DNA of 64,000 bases from Flavobacterium sp. 9R (GCF_902506345.1 NZ_LR733413.1:1795099-1859098), one strand, 5' to 3'; positions 1 to 8,871 are shown, numbered from the stretch's first letter. Program-made: numbers and translations. The notes: generated from the letters alone by a model not told the origin.

Positions 1-570
1 GGCTCGGTAGAAATCAACAGAAAATACGGTGGAACAGGATTAGGATTAACCATTGTAAAAAAGCTAGTCAAAGTCTTGGGTGGAAAAATAAAGCTGGTGA
101 GTGAAGAAGGAAAAGGGTCTACATTTTCATTTAGCTTACCATTTACAATAGCAAAAAGTTTAGAGGAAGCTACAGAAAAAGTAGTAAATTATGATGAAGA
201 ACAATTCAGAAGCAAAAAAATATTATTGGTAGAAGACAACAAAATCAACCAAATGATTACCAAGAAAATGCTTGAGAATAAAGGAATTGTTTGCATCATT
301 ATAGACAATGGTGAAGATGCAGTCAAATTGATGCACAACCACGAATATGACTTGGTCTTAATGGATGTGCACTTACCTGGAATTAATGGCACCGAAGCCA
401 CCAAACAGATTCGAGAATTTGATAATACTGTACCAATTATCGCCTTGACAGCAATTTCACTAGACGAAAATAGAGAAACACTACTTTCTTACGGTATGAA
501 TGATGTGATTACCAAACCATTCATACCAGAAGAATTTTACACTATCATATCAAAATACATTGCTAATTAA
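1..570 (+). CDS. Hybrid histidine kinase, C-terminal part (truncated by window edge)
   Basis: The frame is open from base 1, so the true start lies upstream. The first visible residues carry the GTGLGL G2-box of a HATPase_c domain, so the ATP-binding half of a sensor kinase ends here. A linker leads into a complete receiver domain (about visible residues 72-189). The acidic pair is in the LLVEDN segment, the phospho-accepting Asp is in LVLMDVHLPG (bases 364-366), and the conserved Lys is in TKPF (bases 514-516). This order, kinase then REC, is that of a hybrid kinase that passes phosphate to its own receiver domain. The sensor part and any membrane segments are outside the window. The 3' end overlaps the convergent purine nucleoside phosphorylase gene by 4 bases, with no terminator visible between them. 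Confidence 0.9.
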   Translation, partial: GSVEINRKYGGTGLGLTIVKKLVKVLGGKIKLVSEEGKGSTFSFSLPFTIAKSLEEATEKVVNYDEEQFRSKKILLVEDNKINQMITKKMLENKGIVCIIIDNGEDAVKLMHNHEYDLVLMDVHLPGINGTEATKQIREFDNTVPIIALTAISLDENRETLLSYGMNDVITKPFIPEEFYTIISKYIAN

Positions 571-1379
571 TAGGTCAGAATCAATTCTCTAATTAATTGT
601 CTGACTTTAGGCTCAGCACCTTTGGCTGCCTCGAGGACTTCGTCGTGTGAAATGGTATCAATACTATCTGCATCCCCCATATCAGTTATAACCGAAACAC
701 CAAAAGTCTCGACCTCCATATGGCGAGCAACGATAACCTCGGGTACGGTTGACATTCCGACACAATCAGCGCCTAGAATTTTTACCATTTTATATTCAGC
801 CAACGTTTCAAAAGTAGGGCCTTGCAAACCTAAATATATTCCGATATGCACTTTGATGGCTAATTGTTCCGCCAATGAAGAAGCGTGAGCAATCATTTTT
901 CGGCTATACGGTTCACTCATATTGACAAAACGTGGACCAAAACGTTCGTCATTTTTCCCACGTAAAGGATGCTCTGGCAAGAAATTAATATGGTCTTTCA
1001 ACACCACTATCGAACCCACTTGATACTCAGAATTTACTCCTCCCGAAGCATTAGAAACAATCAATTTGGTAATGCCTAAATATTTCATCACACGAACAGG
1101 AAACGTCACTTCCTTCATTGAATAGCCTTCATAAAAATGGAAGCGCCCTTGCATCGCCACTACCTTTTTGTCACCAATTGTTCCAAATACCAAGGCGCCT
1201 TTATGACCTTGTACTGTTGATACTGGAAAATTTGGGATTTCGGTATACGGCAACGTGTACACAATTTCCATTTCTTCTGTAAAACTTCCTAAGCCTGAGC
1301 CTAAAATCACCCCATACTCAGGTGCAAAATTGATTTTATTTTGAATAAAACTAACGGTTTCTTGAACTTGTTCCCACAT
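567..1379 (-). CDS. punA: Purine nucleoside phosphorylase (trimeric PNP/MTAP family)
   Basis: A 270-residue enzyme of the usual length for trimeric PNPs, which split purine nucleosides with phosphate to free base and ribose-1-phosphate in purine salvage. Visible family segments are GSGLGSFTEEM near residue 27, QGHKGALVFG near 57, QGRFHFYEGY near 77, NASGG near 110, and GPTFETLAEYK with Glu191 matching the human base-binding Glu201. The position matching human Asn243 is Asp233 (VSVITDMGD), which in the family bears on 6-oxo versus 6-amino purine preference. The gene overlaps the 3' end of lpxK by 29 bases, so the two are probably co-transcribed with translation coupled. Assignment to the family is secure; substrate preference is not settled by sequence. 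Confidence 0.93.
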   Translation of the reverse strand: MWEQVQETVSFIQNKINFAPEYGVILGSGLGSFTEEMEIVYTLPYTEIPNFPVSTVQGHKGALVFGTIGDKKVVAMQGRFHFYEGYSMKEVTFPVRVMKYLGITKLIVSNASGGVNSEYQVGSIVVLKDHINFLPEHPLRGKNDERFGPRFVNMSEPYSRKMIAHASSLAEQLAIKVHIGIYLGLQGPTFETLAEYKMVKILGADCVGMSTVPEVIVARHMEVETFGVSVITDMGDADSIDTISHDEVLEAAKGAEPKVRQLIRELILTY

Positions 1380-2376
1380 AATCTAAAATGGTTTGGTCGA
1401 ATTCTTTTTCATTACTGATAAAAGAACTACGAATTGGTAAATAATACAATTGTTCAGAAAGAATGGAATCTTTCAATCTAACATAATCTTTTTCGGTGGT
1501 AATAATCTTTCTACCCTTGGCTTGCTTTTGAATAGCCGTAATTTCGTTTTCGCTAAAATGGTGATGATCTGGAAATGTCAAACATTCATCATCCTCTGCT
1601 TTGAGATGCTCAAAAAAAGATTCTGGTTTTGCAATTCCTGCCAAAAGCAATTTGGATTCATTTTCTAAATCGGCCAATTTTAGCTTGGTCTCTTTTGAGT
1701 AAACCGAATCCTCATAATCAATAAAGGTAAAATATAATTGCTGATTATCGGCTAACTTGAGTTGGTTTTTTATCCTTATTTGTTCCGAAGTAGGAAGGTT
1801 TTTTGGACATTTGGTTACCACCACAATCGCTGCTCTTTGCCCCCCCCTTCTACTCTCTCTTAAGTTTCCTGTTGGCAATATATAATCATTAGCATAAATA
1901 TCTCCGTAAGCCGTTAATAGAATATAAAAACCTGCTTTTACTTTGCGGTGTTGATAAGCATCATCTAACAAAATAATTTCAGGAGATTTTTTTTGAGACA
2001 ACAATTGCTCTATACCATTTTTCCTGTCAGCGTCTACAGCTACTTGAATAGCAGGAAACTTTTGAAAAAACTGAAAAGGTTCATCTCCCAAAATCGCTGC
2101 ATTTACAGATGAATCCGCTAGTAGAAAACCTTTAGATTGTCGCTTGTACCCACGACTCAAAGTTGCCACACTATATTTGTTTGAAAGCAACCGAATCAAA
2201 TATTCAATTTGAGGCGTTTTGCCCGTTCCGCCAACACTTAAATTACCAACAGCTATAATGGGTATTGAAAACGAATACGATTTTAAAAATCCGATATCAA
2301 AAAGAAAATTTCGGATAGTAGTAATAAAGCCATATACAACAGCAAAAGGAAAAAGTAATATTCGGAGTAATTTCAT
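1351..2376 (-). CDS. lpxK: Tetraacyldisaccharide 4'-kinase
   Basis: A 341-residue LpxK, which phosphorylates the 4' position of the lipid A disaccharide precursor at the inner face of the cytoplasmic membrane. A hydrophobic N-terminal stretch (residues 1-25) fits the membrane anchor. The P-loop is SVGGTGKTP near residues 48-56. IILLDDAYQHRKVK near residues 136-149 carries the acidic and His residues typical of the family. EKDYVRL and FPDHHHFS lie in the C-terminal half. The 3' end runs 29 bases into punA. The presence of lpxK shows the organism makes lipid A. Confidence 0.93.
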   Translation of the reverse strand: MKLLRILLFPFAVVYGFITTIRNFLFDIGFLKSYSFSIPIIAVGNLSVGGTGKTPQIEYLIRLLSNKYSVATLSRGYKRQSKGFLLADSSVNAAILGDEPFQFFQKFPAIQVAVDADRKNGIEQLLSQKKSPEIILLDDAYQHRKVKAGFYILLTAYGDIYANDYILPTGNLRESRRGGQRAAIVVVTKCPKNLPTSEQIRIKNQLKLADNQQLYFTFIDYEDSVYSKETKLKLADLENESKLLLAGIAKPESFFEHLKAEDDECLTFPDHHHFSENEITAIQKQAKGRKIITTEKDYVRLKDSILSEQLYYLPIRSSFISNEKEFDQTILDYVGTSSRNR

Positions 2377-2431
2377 ACTACGAAATTATAACAAATTGAG
2401 CATTTGAGACGCATCATCTAAGAAAAAGTCA

Positions 2432-3172
2432 TTACTTATTATTCTCACGAATTAACTCGAGATATGCTTTTTGTTTCTTGAGTAAAAAATCCAACAATGT
2501 CAATTCGTCTTTGTTTATAAAAACTATTTTTGATTCAGGGTCTTCTTTGCAATAGCTTAAGAAATTATCTATTTCATTTTTCTGAAGACCAAGCTTCTGC
2601 TTATAAAAAGACTCGTCAATACTAGCTTTAGCATAAGCTATAAAATCTTCCTCAGGCTGTTTTTTTTGTTTTGGGTTGTCTGGATTTTTGAAAAGACTGA
2701 TTATTTTTCTTCCAATTTCCATAAAATCCATACCGTTGGTAATGGTACCATCATATACATTTGGGTTTTTCGGATTTGCAGCCTCTTTAGAAATTCGAGC
2801 TGCAGCCGCTTGCTCATATGTAAACTTAGGGACATTTAATTTGGTGTTTTTAACGACTACTTCATCCAATTCGATAGCTGACTTAATGAGGCTAACCTTC
2901 CATTGTTTCATCTGAAAGTACTCTGGAACAACAACCACCTTTTTAAAAACATACTCTTTCGAATAAAACGCTAAAACGTCTTTGCTTTTGGCGGAAATAG
3001 CGAAAAAACCGCGACTATCGGTTTTGGTACTTTGCTCTGAAGTCAAATTGATTACTTCGATTCCGCTAACTGCCAATGTATCGCACATCACTTTTCCTTT
3101 CAACAGATTAGTGGTTTGTGCCTTTCCAAAAGAGAAAAATAAAAGTCCAAAAACAATGGCCAGTTGCTTCAT
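2432..3172 (-). CDS. Secreted carboxypeptidase-like regulatory-domain protein
   Basis: A 246-residue protein with a cleavable signal peptide (MKQLAIVFGLLFFSFGKAQ). Residues about 22-90 resemble the beta-sandwich carboxypeptidase regulatory-like domain: GKVMCDTLAVSGIEV, then TDSRGFFAI. This domain usually sits at the start of TonB-dependent receptors but is here on its own. The rest is lysine- and glutamate-rich with no catalytic motif. It is probably periplasmic or outer-membrane associated, function unknown. It stands alone behind its own promoter (boxes at 3194-3227) and is separated by 55 bases from the start of lpxK downstream. Confidence 0.75.
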   Translation of the reverse strand: MKQLAIVFGLLFFSFGKAQTTNLLKGKVMCDTLAVSGIEVINLTSEQSTKTDSRGFFAISAKSKDVLAFYSKEYVFKKVVVVPEYFQMKQWKVSLIKSAIELDEVVVKNTKLNVPKFTYEQAAAARISKEAANPKNPNVYDGTITNGMDFMEIGRKIISLFKNPDNPKQKKQPEEDFIAYAKASIDESFYKQKLGLQKNEIDNFLSYCKEDPESKIVFINKDELTLLDFLLKKQKAYLELIRENNK

Positions 3173-3193
3173 AATTACATAAAAATTAGACTA

Positions 3194-3227
3194 CAAAAAT
3201 ACCCAATTATCATTCTGTCTTTCAAAA
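3194..3227 (-). promoter_or_regulatory. Bacteroidota-type promoter for the carboxypeptidase-domain gene
   Basis: On the minus strand a TTTTG box (bases 3223-3227) is followed after 21 bases by TATTTTTG (3194-3201). This fits the TTTG / TAnnTTTG arrangement of Bacteroidota primary sigma factor promoters. The start codon at 3172 is about 20 bases downstream. Confidence 0.6.
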
Positions 3228-3330
3228 ACTATCCTAATTTACTGTTAATGAATATTTAAATTTTATTCTTAGACGAAAAAAGAGAACAAATAGCCCTTTG
3301 ATAATTATTCAATAAAAAAACTAAAAAGAG

Positions 3331-3338
3331 TATATTTG
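3331..3338 (+). promoter_or_regulatory. -7 box upstream of the Nif3-like gene
   Basis: TATATTTG matches TAnnTTTG and lies 63 bases before the start codon at 3402. A TTTG at 3297-3300 is 30 bases upstream, which is longer than the usual spacing, so only the -7 box is claimed. Confidence 0.45.
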
Positions 3339-3401
3339 TTAGGCTTTTCAAGTACTCACAACTGAAAACAAAATCAATCTAATACTCAAAATTTCTTTTG
3401 A

Positions 3402-4517
3402 ATGAAAATAAAACAAATCCTTGCTTTACTTGAAGAAATGGCGCCACTAGGTTATGCCGAAGATTTCGACAATGTAGGCTTATTAGTTGGTGACCAAGAT
3501 GCTGAAACTACGGGTGTTTTGGTTTGTCACGACGCCTTAGAAAATGTAATTACAGAAGCCATCAATAAAAATTGCAATTTGGTTGTTTGCTTTCACCCCA
3601 TTCTTTTTTCGGGCATTAAAAAAATTACAGGCAAAAATTATGTTGAAAAAGCAATTCTAAAAGCAATTAAAAATGACATTGCCATATATGCCGTTCATAC
3701 CGCTTTAGACAATCATCCTGAAGGCGTAAATCAAATCTTCTGCGATGCCTTGGGCTTGTCGAACACCAAAATATTGGTTCCCAAACAAAACTATATTCGC
3801 AAATTAGTTACCTACACGATAAGAGAAAATGCAGATGCCGTTCGAAACGCTTTGTTTCAAGCAGGCGCAGGAAGCATTGGTAATTATGATAATTGTAGTT
3901 TTAATTCAGAAGGCACTTTCACTTATCTAGGCAACGAAAATAGCAATCCCGTGGTAGGACAAAAAGGCGTTTTATCAACAGGAACTGAAACTAAAATAGA
4001 AGTTGTTTTTGAAAAACATTTGCAGTCAAAAATTTTAAAAGCATTATTTACTACTCATATCTACGAAGAAGTAGCTTACGAAATTTATGATTTGCAAAAC
4101 AATTACCAAAAGATTGGACTAGGAATGGTCGGTGAACTAGAAGAACCGATGGAGGAATCTTCCTTTTTGCATTTTATAAAAGAAAAAATGCAAGCAGAGG
4201 GCATTCGACATTCGGCATTTTTGGGTCGTCCCATCAAAAAAGTAGCCGTTTTGGGTGGTGCAGGAAGTTTTGCCATTTCACAAGCCATTCAGGCAGGAGC
4301 CGATGCCTATTTGACCGCAGATTTGAAATATCATCAGTTTTATGAAGCAGAAAATCGAATACTTTTAGCAGATATCGGACATTTTGAAAGCGAACGTTAT
4401 ACAAAAAATTATATTGTTGAGTATCTTCGAAAAAAAATCCTTAATTTTGCACCCGTCTCGCTACCAAGCGGAATCATTTTATCAGAAGAAAATACAAATC
4501 CAGTTAAGTACTTATAG
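3402..4517 (+). CDS. Nif3-like dinuclear metal-centre hexameric protein
   Basis: A 371-residue protein of the Nif3/YbgI family, in the long form with a central PII-like insert (roughly residues 130-240). Metal-binding signatures include VCFHPILFSG near residue 65, AVHTALDNHPEG near 98, and a C-terminal GHFESERY. The first histidine pair is Phe-His rather than His-His. Members are sometimes annotated as GTP cyclohydrolase I type 2, but the biological reaction is unsettled. It is followed after 3 bases by the coiled-coil zinc-ribbon-family gene, a pairing seen widely in bacteria, so the two are very likely one operon. Confidence 0.88.
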   Translation: MKIKQILALLEEMAPLGYAEDFDNVGLLVGDQDAETTGVLVCHDALENVITEAINKNCNLVVCFHPILFSGIKKITGKNYVEKAILKAIKNDIAIYAVHTALDNHPEGVNQIFCDALGLSNTKILVPKQNYIRKLVTYTIRENADAVRNALFQAGAGSIGNYDNCSFNSEGTFTYLGNENSNPVVGQKGVLSTGTETKIEVVFEKHLQSKILKALFTTHIYEEVAYEIYDLQNNYQKIGLGMVGELEEPMEESSFLHFIKEKMQAEGIRHSAFLGRPIKKVAVLGGAGSFAISQAIQAGADAYLTADLKYHQFYEAENRILLADIGHFESERYTKNYIVEYLRKKILNFAPVSLPSGIILSEENTNPVKYL

Positions 4518-4520
4518 AAT

Positions 4521-5300
4521 ATGGCTACTACGAAAGAATTAAGTGTTGAAGAAAAGTTAAGAGCAATCTACGATTTACAACTTATTGACTCAAGAATTGA
4601 CGAAATTAGAAACGTAAGAGGAGAGCTTCCTTTAGAGGTGGAAGATTTAGAAGACGAAGTTGCAGGTTTGAGCACTCGTACCGAAAAATTAAAAGCAGAT
4701 CTTGAGGTTATCGAAGACTTGATTAAAGTAAAGAAAAATGCCATCGATGAGCACAAAGAAGCGATTAAAAAATACACCAAACAACAAGAAACGGTTCGTA
4801 ACAATCGTGAATTCAATTCTTTGACAAAAGAAGTAGAGTTTCAAGAATTAGAAATTCAATTGGCTGAAAAGCAAATCAAAGAAATGAAAGCTTCTATCGA
4901 ACACAAAAAAGAAGTTATCACTAATTCTAGAGAAAAATTAGAAGCTAAAACTTCTCATTTAAAACATAAAAAATCAGAGTTAGAAGCTATTATGGCTGAA
5001 ACTCAAAAAGAAGAGCAATTTTTAACTGAAAAATCTGCGGAATATCAAGCGAATATTGAACCACGTCTTTTGTCTGCTTACAACAGAATCAGAAGCAGCG
5101 TTCGTAACGGATTAGCGGTAGTTTCTATTGAAAGAGGAGCGTCTGCAGGTTCATTCTTCACTATTCCACCACAAACGCAAGTTGAAATTGCTGCAAGAAA
5201 GAAAATCATCATCGATGAGCACTCAGGAAGAATCTTGGTTGATAGTGTCCTTGCTGAGGAAGAAAGAGAAAAAATGGAACAATTGTTCTCAACAATCTAA
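4521..5300 (+). CDS. Coiled-coil C4-zinc-ribbon family protein lacking its cysteines
   Basis: A 259-residue protein with a long charged coiled-coil (about residues 10-180) and a C-terminal segment that aligns with the C4 zinc-ribbon family found next to Nif3 genes. The conserved core around IPPQ and EHxGRILV is present. The four positions normally held by zinc-binding cysteines are Ser208, Ser211, Asp232 and Ser235, and the whole protein contains no cysteine. The fold may persist without metal. It is co-transcribed with the Nif3-like gene and ends at a strong terminator. Family members have been suggested to act around the ribosome or cell division; nothing in this sequence decides that. Confidence 0.85.
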   Translation: MATTKELSVEEKLRAIYDLQLIDSRIDEIRNVRGELPLEVEDLEDEVAGLSTRTEKLKADLEVIEDLIKVKKNAIDEHKEAIKKYTKQQETVRNNREFNSLTKEVEFQELEIQLAEKQIKEMKASIEHKKEVITNSREKLEAKTSHLKHKKSELEAIMAETQKEEQFLTEKSAEYQANIEPRLLSAYNRIRSSVRNGLAVVSIERGASAGSFFTIPPQTQVEIAARKKIIIDEHSGRILVDSVLAEEEREKMEQLFSTI

Positions 5301-5307
5301 ATCTAAC

Positions 5308-5333
5308 AAGCCTCCTTTTTAGGAGGCTTTTTT
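5308..5333 (+). terminator. Rho-independent terminator after the Nif3/coiled-coil operon
   Basis: A perfect 9-bp stem (AAGCCTCCT with AGGAGGCTT), a TTTT loop and a T-run. It ends only three bases before the next start codon. Confidence 0.93.
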
Positions 5334-5336
5334 GAT

Positions 5337-6188
5337 ATGAAAAAAACCGCACTTTATCTTTATATCAAATTCTTAGGTTTAGGTCTAAATCTACTAAGTT
5401 TTGCGTTCCCAAAAAAAGCAACCAAAATTGCTTATGGTTTATTTAGTGAACCAAGAGCTGGGAAACTAAATAACGAACAACTTCCTGAGATTCTACAACA
5501 GGCGCAATCCGAAAAAATAAGTTATGAAGACTCTTTCTTTCAAACCTATACTTGGAAAGGGAATGACACTATAATTTTATTAGTTCACGGATGGGAAAGC
5601 AATGCTTCTCGTTGGGAAAAATTATTACCGTTCCTAAAAAAGTCTGGTAGCACCATTGTCGCTATTGACGCACCCGCCCACGGTCTCTCTAGCGGTAAAG
5701 AATTTAGTATTCCACAATATGCAGCATTCATTCATCTTGCAGTTCAGAAATTCAATCCAGATTACCTTATTGGTCATTCCATTGGAGGCCAAACGTGTTT
5801 GTATTACCAATCGATGTATCAAAACAAAGCGATAAAAAAAATGGTGATTTTAGGTACTCCAAGTGATTTTACCATTATACTTTCGAATTTTATCAAATTA
5901 TTGCGACTCAATACTACCATTGCTAAAAATATCGAGAATCATTATTTAAACCATTTTAAGTTAGACATTCATCAATTCTCAAGTCAACTGTTTGCTAAAA
6001 AAGTGGATACAAAAGGTTTTATTGCGCACGATACATTAGACCCTGTGGTAAAAATTGCAGAAGCTAAAAAAATTGCTTCCACTTGGAAAGATGCCATTTT
6101 CTATGAAACTAATGGTTTGGGACACAGTATGCACGACAACCAACTGTATCATAAAGTAAGTGATTTTTTATTCGAAAAAGAAAGCTAA
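5337..6188 (+). CDS. Alpha/beta hydrolase
   Basis: A 283-residue alpha/beta-hydrolase. The oxyanion strand is LLVHGWESNASRW (residues 81-93). The nucleophile elbow is GHSIGG with Ser148; the acid is probably Asp235 (HDTLD) and the base His263 (LGHSMH). The N-terminus (residues 8-26) is hydrophobic and could be a signal anchor. The start lies right behind the preceding terminator with no room for a promoter, so either read-through is used or translation starts slightly downstream. Substrate cannot be predicted; esterase or lipase-like activity is the default expectation. Confidence 0.85.
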   Translation: MKKTALYLYIKFLGLGLNLLSFAFPKKATKIAYGLFSEPRAGKLNNEQLPEILQQAQSEKISYEDSFFQTYTWKGNDTIILLVHGWESNASRWEKLLPFLKKSGSTIVAIDAPAHGLSSGKEFSIPQYAAFIHLAVQKFNPDYLIGHSIGGQTCLYYQSMYQNKAIKKMVILGTPSDFTIILSNFIKLLRLNTTIAKNIENHYLNHFKLDIHQFSSQLFAKKVDTKGFIAHDTLDPVVKIAEAKKIASTWKDAIFYETNGLGHSMHDNQLYHKVSDFLFEKES

Positions 6189-6263
6189 GAATCCTCCCAA
6201 CAAACAATTTTAATTATAAAAACAAACAATTGTATTAGTATCATAAACTGCTATTCAATTTTG

Positions 6264-6271
6264 TATTTTTG
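6264..6271 (+). promoter_or_regulatory. -7 box immediately before rluF
   Basis: TATTTTTGC matches TAnnTTTG(C). It ends four bases before the ATG at 6276, so the transcript would begin at or next to the start codon and have little or no leader. Confidence 0.5.
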
Positions 6272-6275
6272 CATT

Positions 6276-7094
6276 ATGGAAGAAAATCTAAAACGACTCA
6301 ATAAATTCATTGGCGAAACAGGATATTGTTCTCGTCGTGAAGCCGATAAACTAATCGAAGAAGGCCGCGTAACTATTAATGGTGTGGTTCCTGAAATGGG
6401 AACCAAAGTTTCGCCTCAAGATGAAGTACGCATAGACGGAAAATTGATTACTGAAAAACACGAAAAATTAGTGTACTTGGCTTTCAACAAACCCGTAGGC
6501 ATTGAGTGCACAACCAATCTAGAAGTTCGTAACAATATCGTAGATTACATTAATTACCCAAAGCGTATTTTTCCTATTGGCCGATTGGATAAAGCCAGTG
6601 AAGGCTTAATTTTTATGACCAATGACGGAGATATTGTGAACAAAATTTTGCGTGCTAGAAACAACCACGAGAAAGAATATACAGTTACTGTAAACAAACC
6701 CATAACCGACCGTTTCATTCAAAGAATGGGTAACGGTATTCCGATTTTGGAAACAGTAACTCGCAAATGCAAAGTAGAGCAAATCAGTAAATACACCTTC
6801 AAAATTATTTTAACACAAGGCTTAAATCGTCAAATACGAAGAATGTGCGAATATTTAGGCTATGAAGTAACTGCTTTGAAACGAATCCGAATCATTAATA
6901 TCTCATTGGATATTCCAGTAGGACGCTACAGAGATTTAACCGATGCCGAAATCAAGGAACTCAATACACTAATTGAACCTTCAAGTAAAACAGAAGAAGC
7001 CAGCTTACCCAAAGCTAAAGCTGAAGCTCCAAAACGAAGAGCCGAGTTCATCAAAAAAGACGACCCTAGATTTAAGAAAAGAGGAGAATACTAA
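6276..7094 (+). CDS. rluF: 23S rRNA pseudouridine synthase, RluF-like (RsuA family)
   Basis: A 272-residue pseudouridine synthase of the RsuA/RluB/RluE/RluF group. An S4 RNA-binding domain occupies residues 3-60 ([19 protein letters not shown]). The catalytic domain carries [18 protein letters not shown] with the catalytic Asp in RLD. RluF in E. coli modifies U2604 of 23S rRNA; the lack of the N-terminal extension of RluB and the close fit to RluF make that the best name. A basic C-terminal tail ([19 protein letters not shown]) probably adds RNA contact. The start at 6276 was preferred to 6261 because the promoter box occupies 6264-6271. Confidence 0.87.
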   Translation: MEENLKRLNKFIGETGYCSRREADKLIEEGRVTINGVVPEMGTKVSPQDEVRIDGKLITEKHEKLVYLAFNKPVGIECTTNLEVRNNIVDYINYPKRIFPIGRLDKASEGLIFMTNDGDIVNKILRARNNHEKEYTVTVNKPITDRFIQRMGNGIPILETVTRKCKVEQISKYTFKIILTQGLNRQIRRMCEYLGYEVTALKRIRIINISLDIPVGRYRDLTDAEIKELNTLIEPSSKTEEASLPKAKAEAPKRRAEFIKKDDPRFKKRGEY

Positions 7095-7098
7095 ATAG

Positions 7099-7126
7099 AA
7101 AACCCAAGATAAATGTCTTGGGTTTT
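7099..7126. terminator. Bidirectional terminator between rluF and the DUF4153 gene
   Basis: Stem CCCAAGA/TCTTGGG with a 6-base loop, flanked by an A-run on the left and a T-run on the right. It can serve both convergent genes. Confidence 0.85.
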
Positions 7127-7138
7127 ATTATTTATGTC

Positions 7139-8518
7139 TTAGTCTTTTATAAATTCATAATACAAAACCTTAGATAAAAAAGATTCCTGTTTTTGTTGAT
7201 GGATAAAACCTTGTCTATAGGAATATTGCTCAGGAGCATTGATTTTGTTCGCTAAAAAATAGTTTTCCCTCGCTTCATCATTAAAATTCAAGCTACATAG
7301 AAAAGCAGGCTCAACTCCTTTCCCTACCGAAATATTGTAGACTGTAATTACATTTCCCCAATTGATACAAGCACACACCAGAATGGTTCCATAAAAAAAC
7401 CACGCCATTTGATTAAAAATATATGCATTGGTCTTTTGACGAATAATCTTTATGAAAGTATACCCCAAACCTATAAAAGCCAAAATCAAGAAGGCATAAA
7501 CCCCCAACCTTTTGTATGTCAGACCAAAAAAAGCAACATATTCTGAATTCTTAATAAACGTACTTATGATTAACACACTATTTAAAACAATCCAAATTTT
7601 GGCCAAGCGTTTAAGATTAACCGCTTTTTTATCAAAATTAAAACCACCTTTAAAGTAAAACAATAAAACACCAACCGCCATAATTGTTGAAAAAATAACG
7701 GCATTCACTCTTTCGTGCGTCGCTTTACTCAATGAGCTACTTGCTGATACTTCAAAAAATTGTTCGTAGTTGTAGGTGACTATAAAAACCAAAAGCATAA
7801 CGTTAAGCAACCACAAAGTAATTTCACCACTTTTTCTTTCAAAATCTAAATCCAAAAAAGAAAAAGTGGGTTGATTTACCTCCTTGGCTATTACGAAGTC
7901 ATTAGCTAACTTTTCATTAAGTTCATAAGACATATCGGGAACCCAATAATTCCAGAAAGTAAAGGAAACATAAAACCCAATCAAGACCATTAAAAGCAGT
8001 TCAAAAATATCCAAGTCTAAAGTGTAGTCTGTAAAAAGTGCCGAAAAATGGTCACTACCAAAAGAATATACGACAAAAAACAACAACAAAAACACTAGTG
8101 GAATCACTACATAGGCAATTAGTTTTTTGGCAAAATCATTTTTTAATTCTCGTTTAGGCAACCATTGTCCAAACAAAAAAGGGCGACCTAAAGAAGCAAA
8201 TCCATTAACAACAATCAATGGAACTAATTGAATCAATTTTAACTCGACCAATTGTGTCCTAAATTGTAGCATAATAATAGAGAGAAAAAGCGCTAAAAAA
8301 GAAGCAAAATCGCCATACCAAGCAAACGACAAACAAGATAAGACAGAAGTAAAAACTAGCCACCAATGGGATTTGTTTACGAACTGATTTTTAAAAAAAT
8401 AAACAATCATTGCTGTCAGAAACAAACCAAAAATAGCAAGGTTTAAACCAACAGACTGATTGTAAAAAAGCAAGGTAAAAACAAAGCTTGAGGCAAAAAT
8501 GAAATGGTGTTTTTTCAT
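7139..8518 (-). CDS. Multi-pass membrane protein, DUF4153/DUF4173 family
   Basis: A 459-residue protein with about ten or more hydrophobic segments spread over residues 5-370 and a soluble C-terminal tail ending in KVLYYEFIKD. The overall pattern resembles the DUF4153/DUF4173 membrane proteins of Bacteroidota, whose function is unknown. It lies 54 bases downstream of a small winged-helix regulator gene. That gap contains a palindrome (8537-8553) also found upstream of the regulator's own operon, so it is probably controlled by the regulator. Family assignment is by appearance only. Confidence 0.7.
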   Translation of the reverse strand: MKKHHFIFASSFVFTLLFYNQSVGLNLAIFGLFLTAMIVYFFKNQFVNKSHWWLVFTSVLSCLSFAWYGDFASFLALFLSIIMLQFRTQLVELKLIQLVPLIVVNGFASLGRPFLFGQWLPKRELKNDFAKKLIAYVVIPLVFLLLFFVVYSFGSDHFSALFTDYTLDLDIFELLLMVLIGFYVSFTFWNYWVPDMSYELNEKLANDFVIAKEVNQPTFSFLDLDFERKSGEITLWLLNVMLLVFIVTYNYEQFFEVSASSSLSKATHERVNAVIFSTIMAVGVLLFYFKGGFNFDKKAVNLKRLAKIWIVLNSVLIISTFIKNSEYVAFFGLTYKRLGVYAFLILAFIGLGYTFIKIIRQKTNAYIFNQMAWFFYGTILVCACINWGNVITVYNISVGKGVEPAFLCSLNFNDEARENYFLANKINAPEQYSYRQGFIHQQKQESFLSKVLYYEFIKD

Positions 8519-8536
8519 AATTTAAAATTTAAAAGT

Positions 8537-8553
8537 ACTTTGCATTTCAAAGT
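8537..8553. promoter_or_regulatory. Palindromic operator candidate ACTTTG-N5-CAAAGT (copy 1)
   Basis: A perfect 6+6 inverted repeat with a 5-base spacer (CATTT), 19 bases upstream of the DUF4153 gene start. The same palindrome, with GT before it in both cases, occurs at 9496-9512 before the operon that encodes the winged-helix regulator. Confidence 0.6.
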
Positions 8554-8571
8554 AATTAGACAAAAAAATAG

Positions 8572-8865
8572 TTATTTAGTTTTCAATAATTTTTCAAGAC
8601 TTTTGAGGTGTTGTTCAAAGGTAACACGTCCTTTATTCGTTACTCGATAAGAAGTTTTGGGTTTCTTACCAACAAATTCTTTTTTAACTTCGATATATTC
8701 CCCTTTTTCTAAAGCACTGGAATGGCTGGCTAAATTTCCATCGGTTATATCCAATAGCGATTTCATTTCGGTAAAATCTACCCAATCGTTAACCATCAAA
8801 ATAGACATAATGCCTAATCTGACGCGACTCTCGAAATCTTTATTTAATTTATCTATAATTCCCAT
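8572..8865 (-). CDS. Winged-helix transcriptional regulator (HTH_34-type)
   Basis: A 97-residue single-domain DNA-binding protein. Residues 15-85 form a winged helix of the MarR/ArsR-like type often called HTH_34. Features are SRVRLGIMSILM at helix 1, a recognition region around DITDGNLASHSSALEKGEYI, and a wing at KKPKTSYRVTNKGR. There is no ligand domain or sensor cysteine. The gene follows the membrane protein at 8872-9486 with only 6 bases between them, so they are an operon. In related pairs such small regulators repress the neighbouring membrane-protein genes; the shared palindromes at 8537 and 9496 suggest the same here. Confidence 0.85.
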   Translation of the reverse strand: MGIIDKLNKDFESRVRLGIMSILMVNDWVDFTEMKSLLDITDGNLASHSSALEKGEYIEVKKEFVGKKPKTSYRVTNKGRVTFEQHLKSLEKLLKTK

Positions 8866-8871
8866 TGATGG

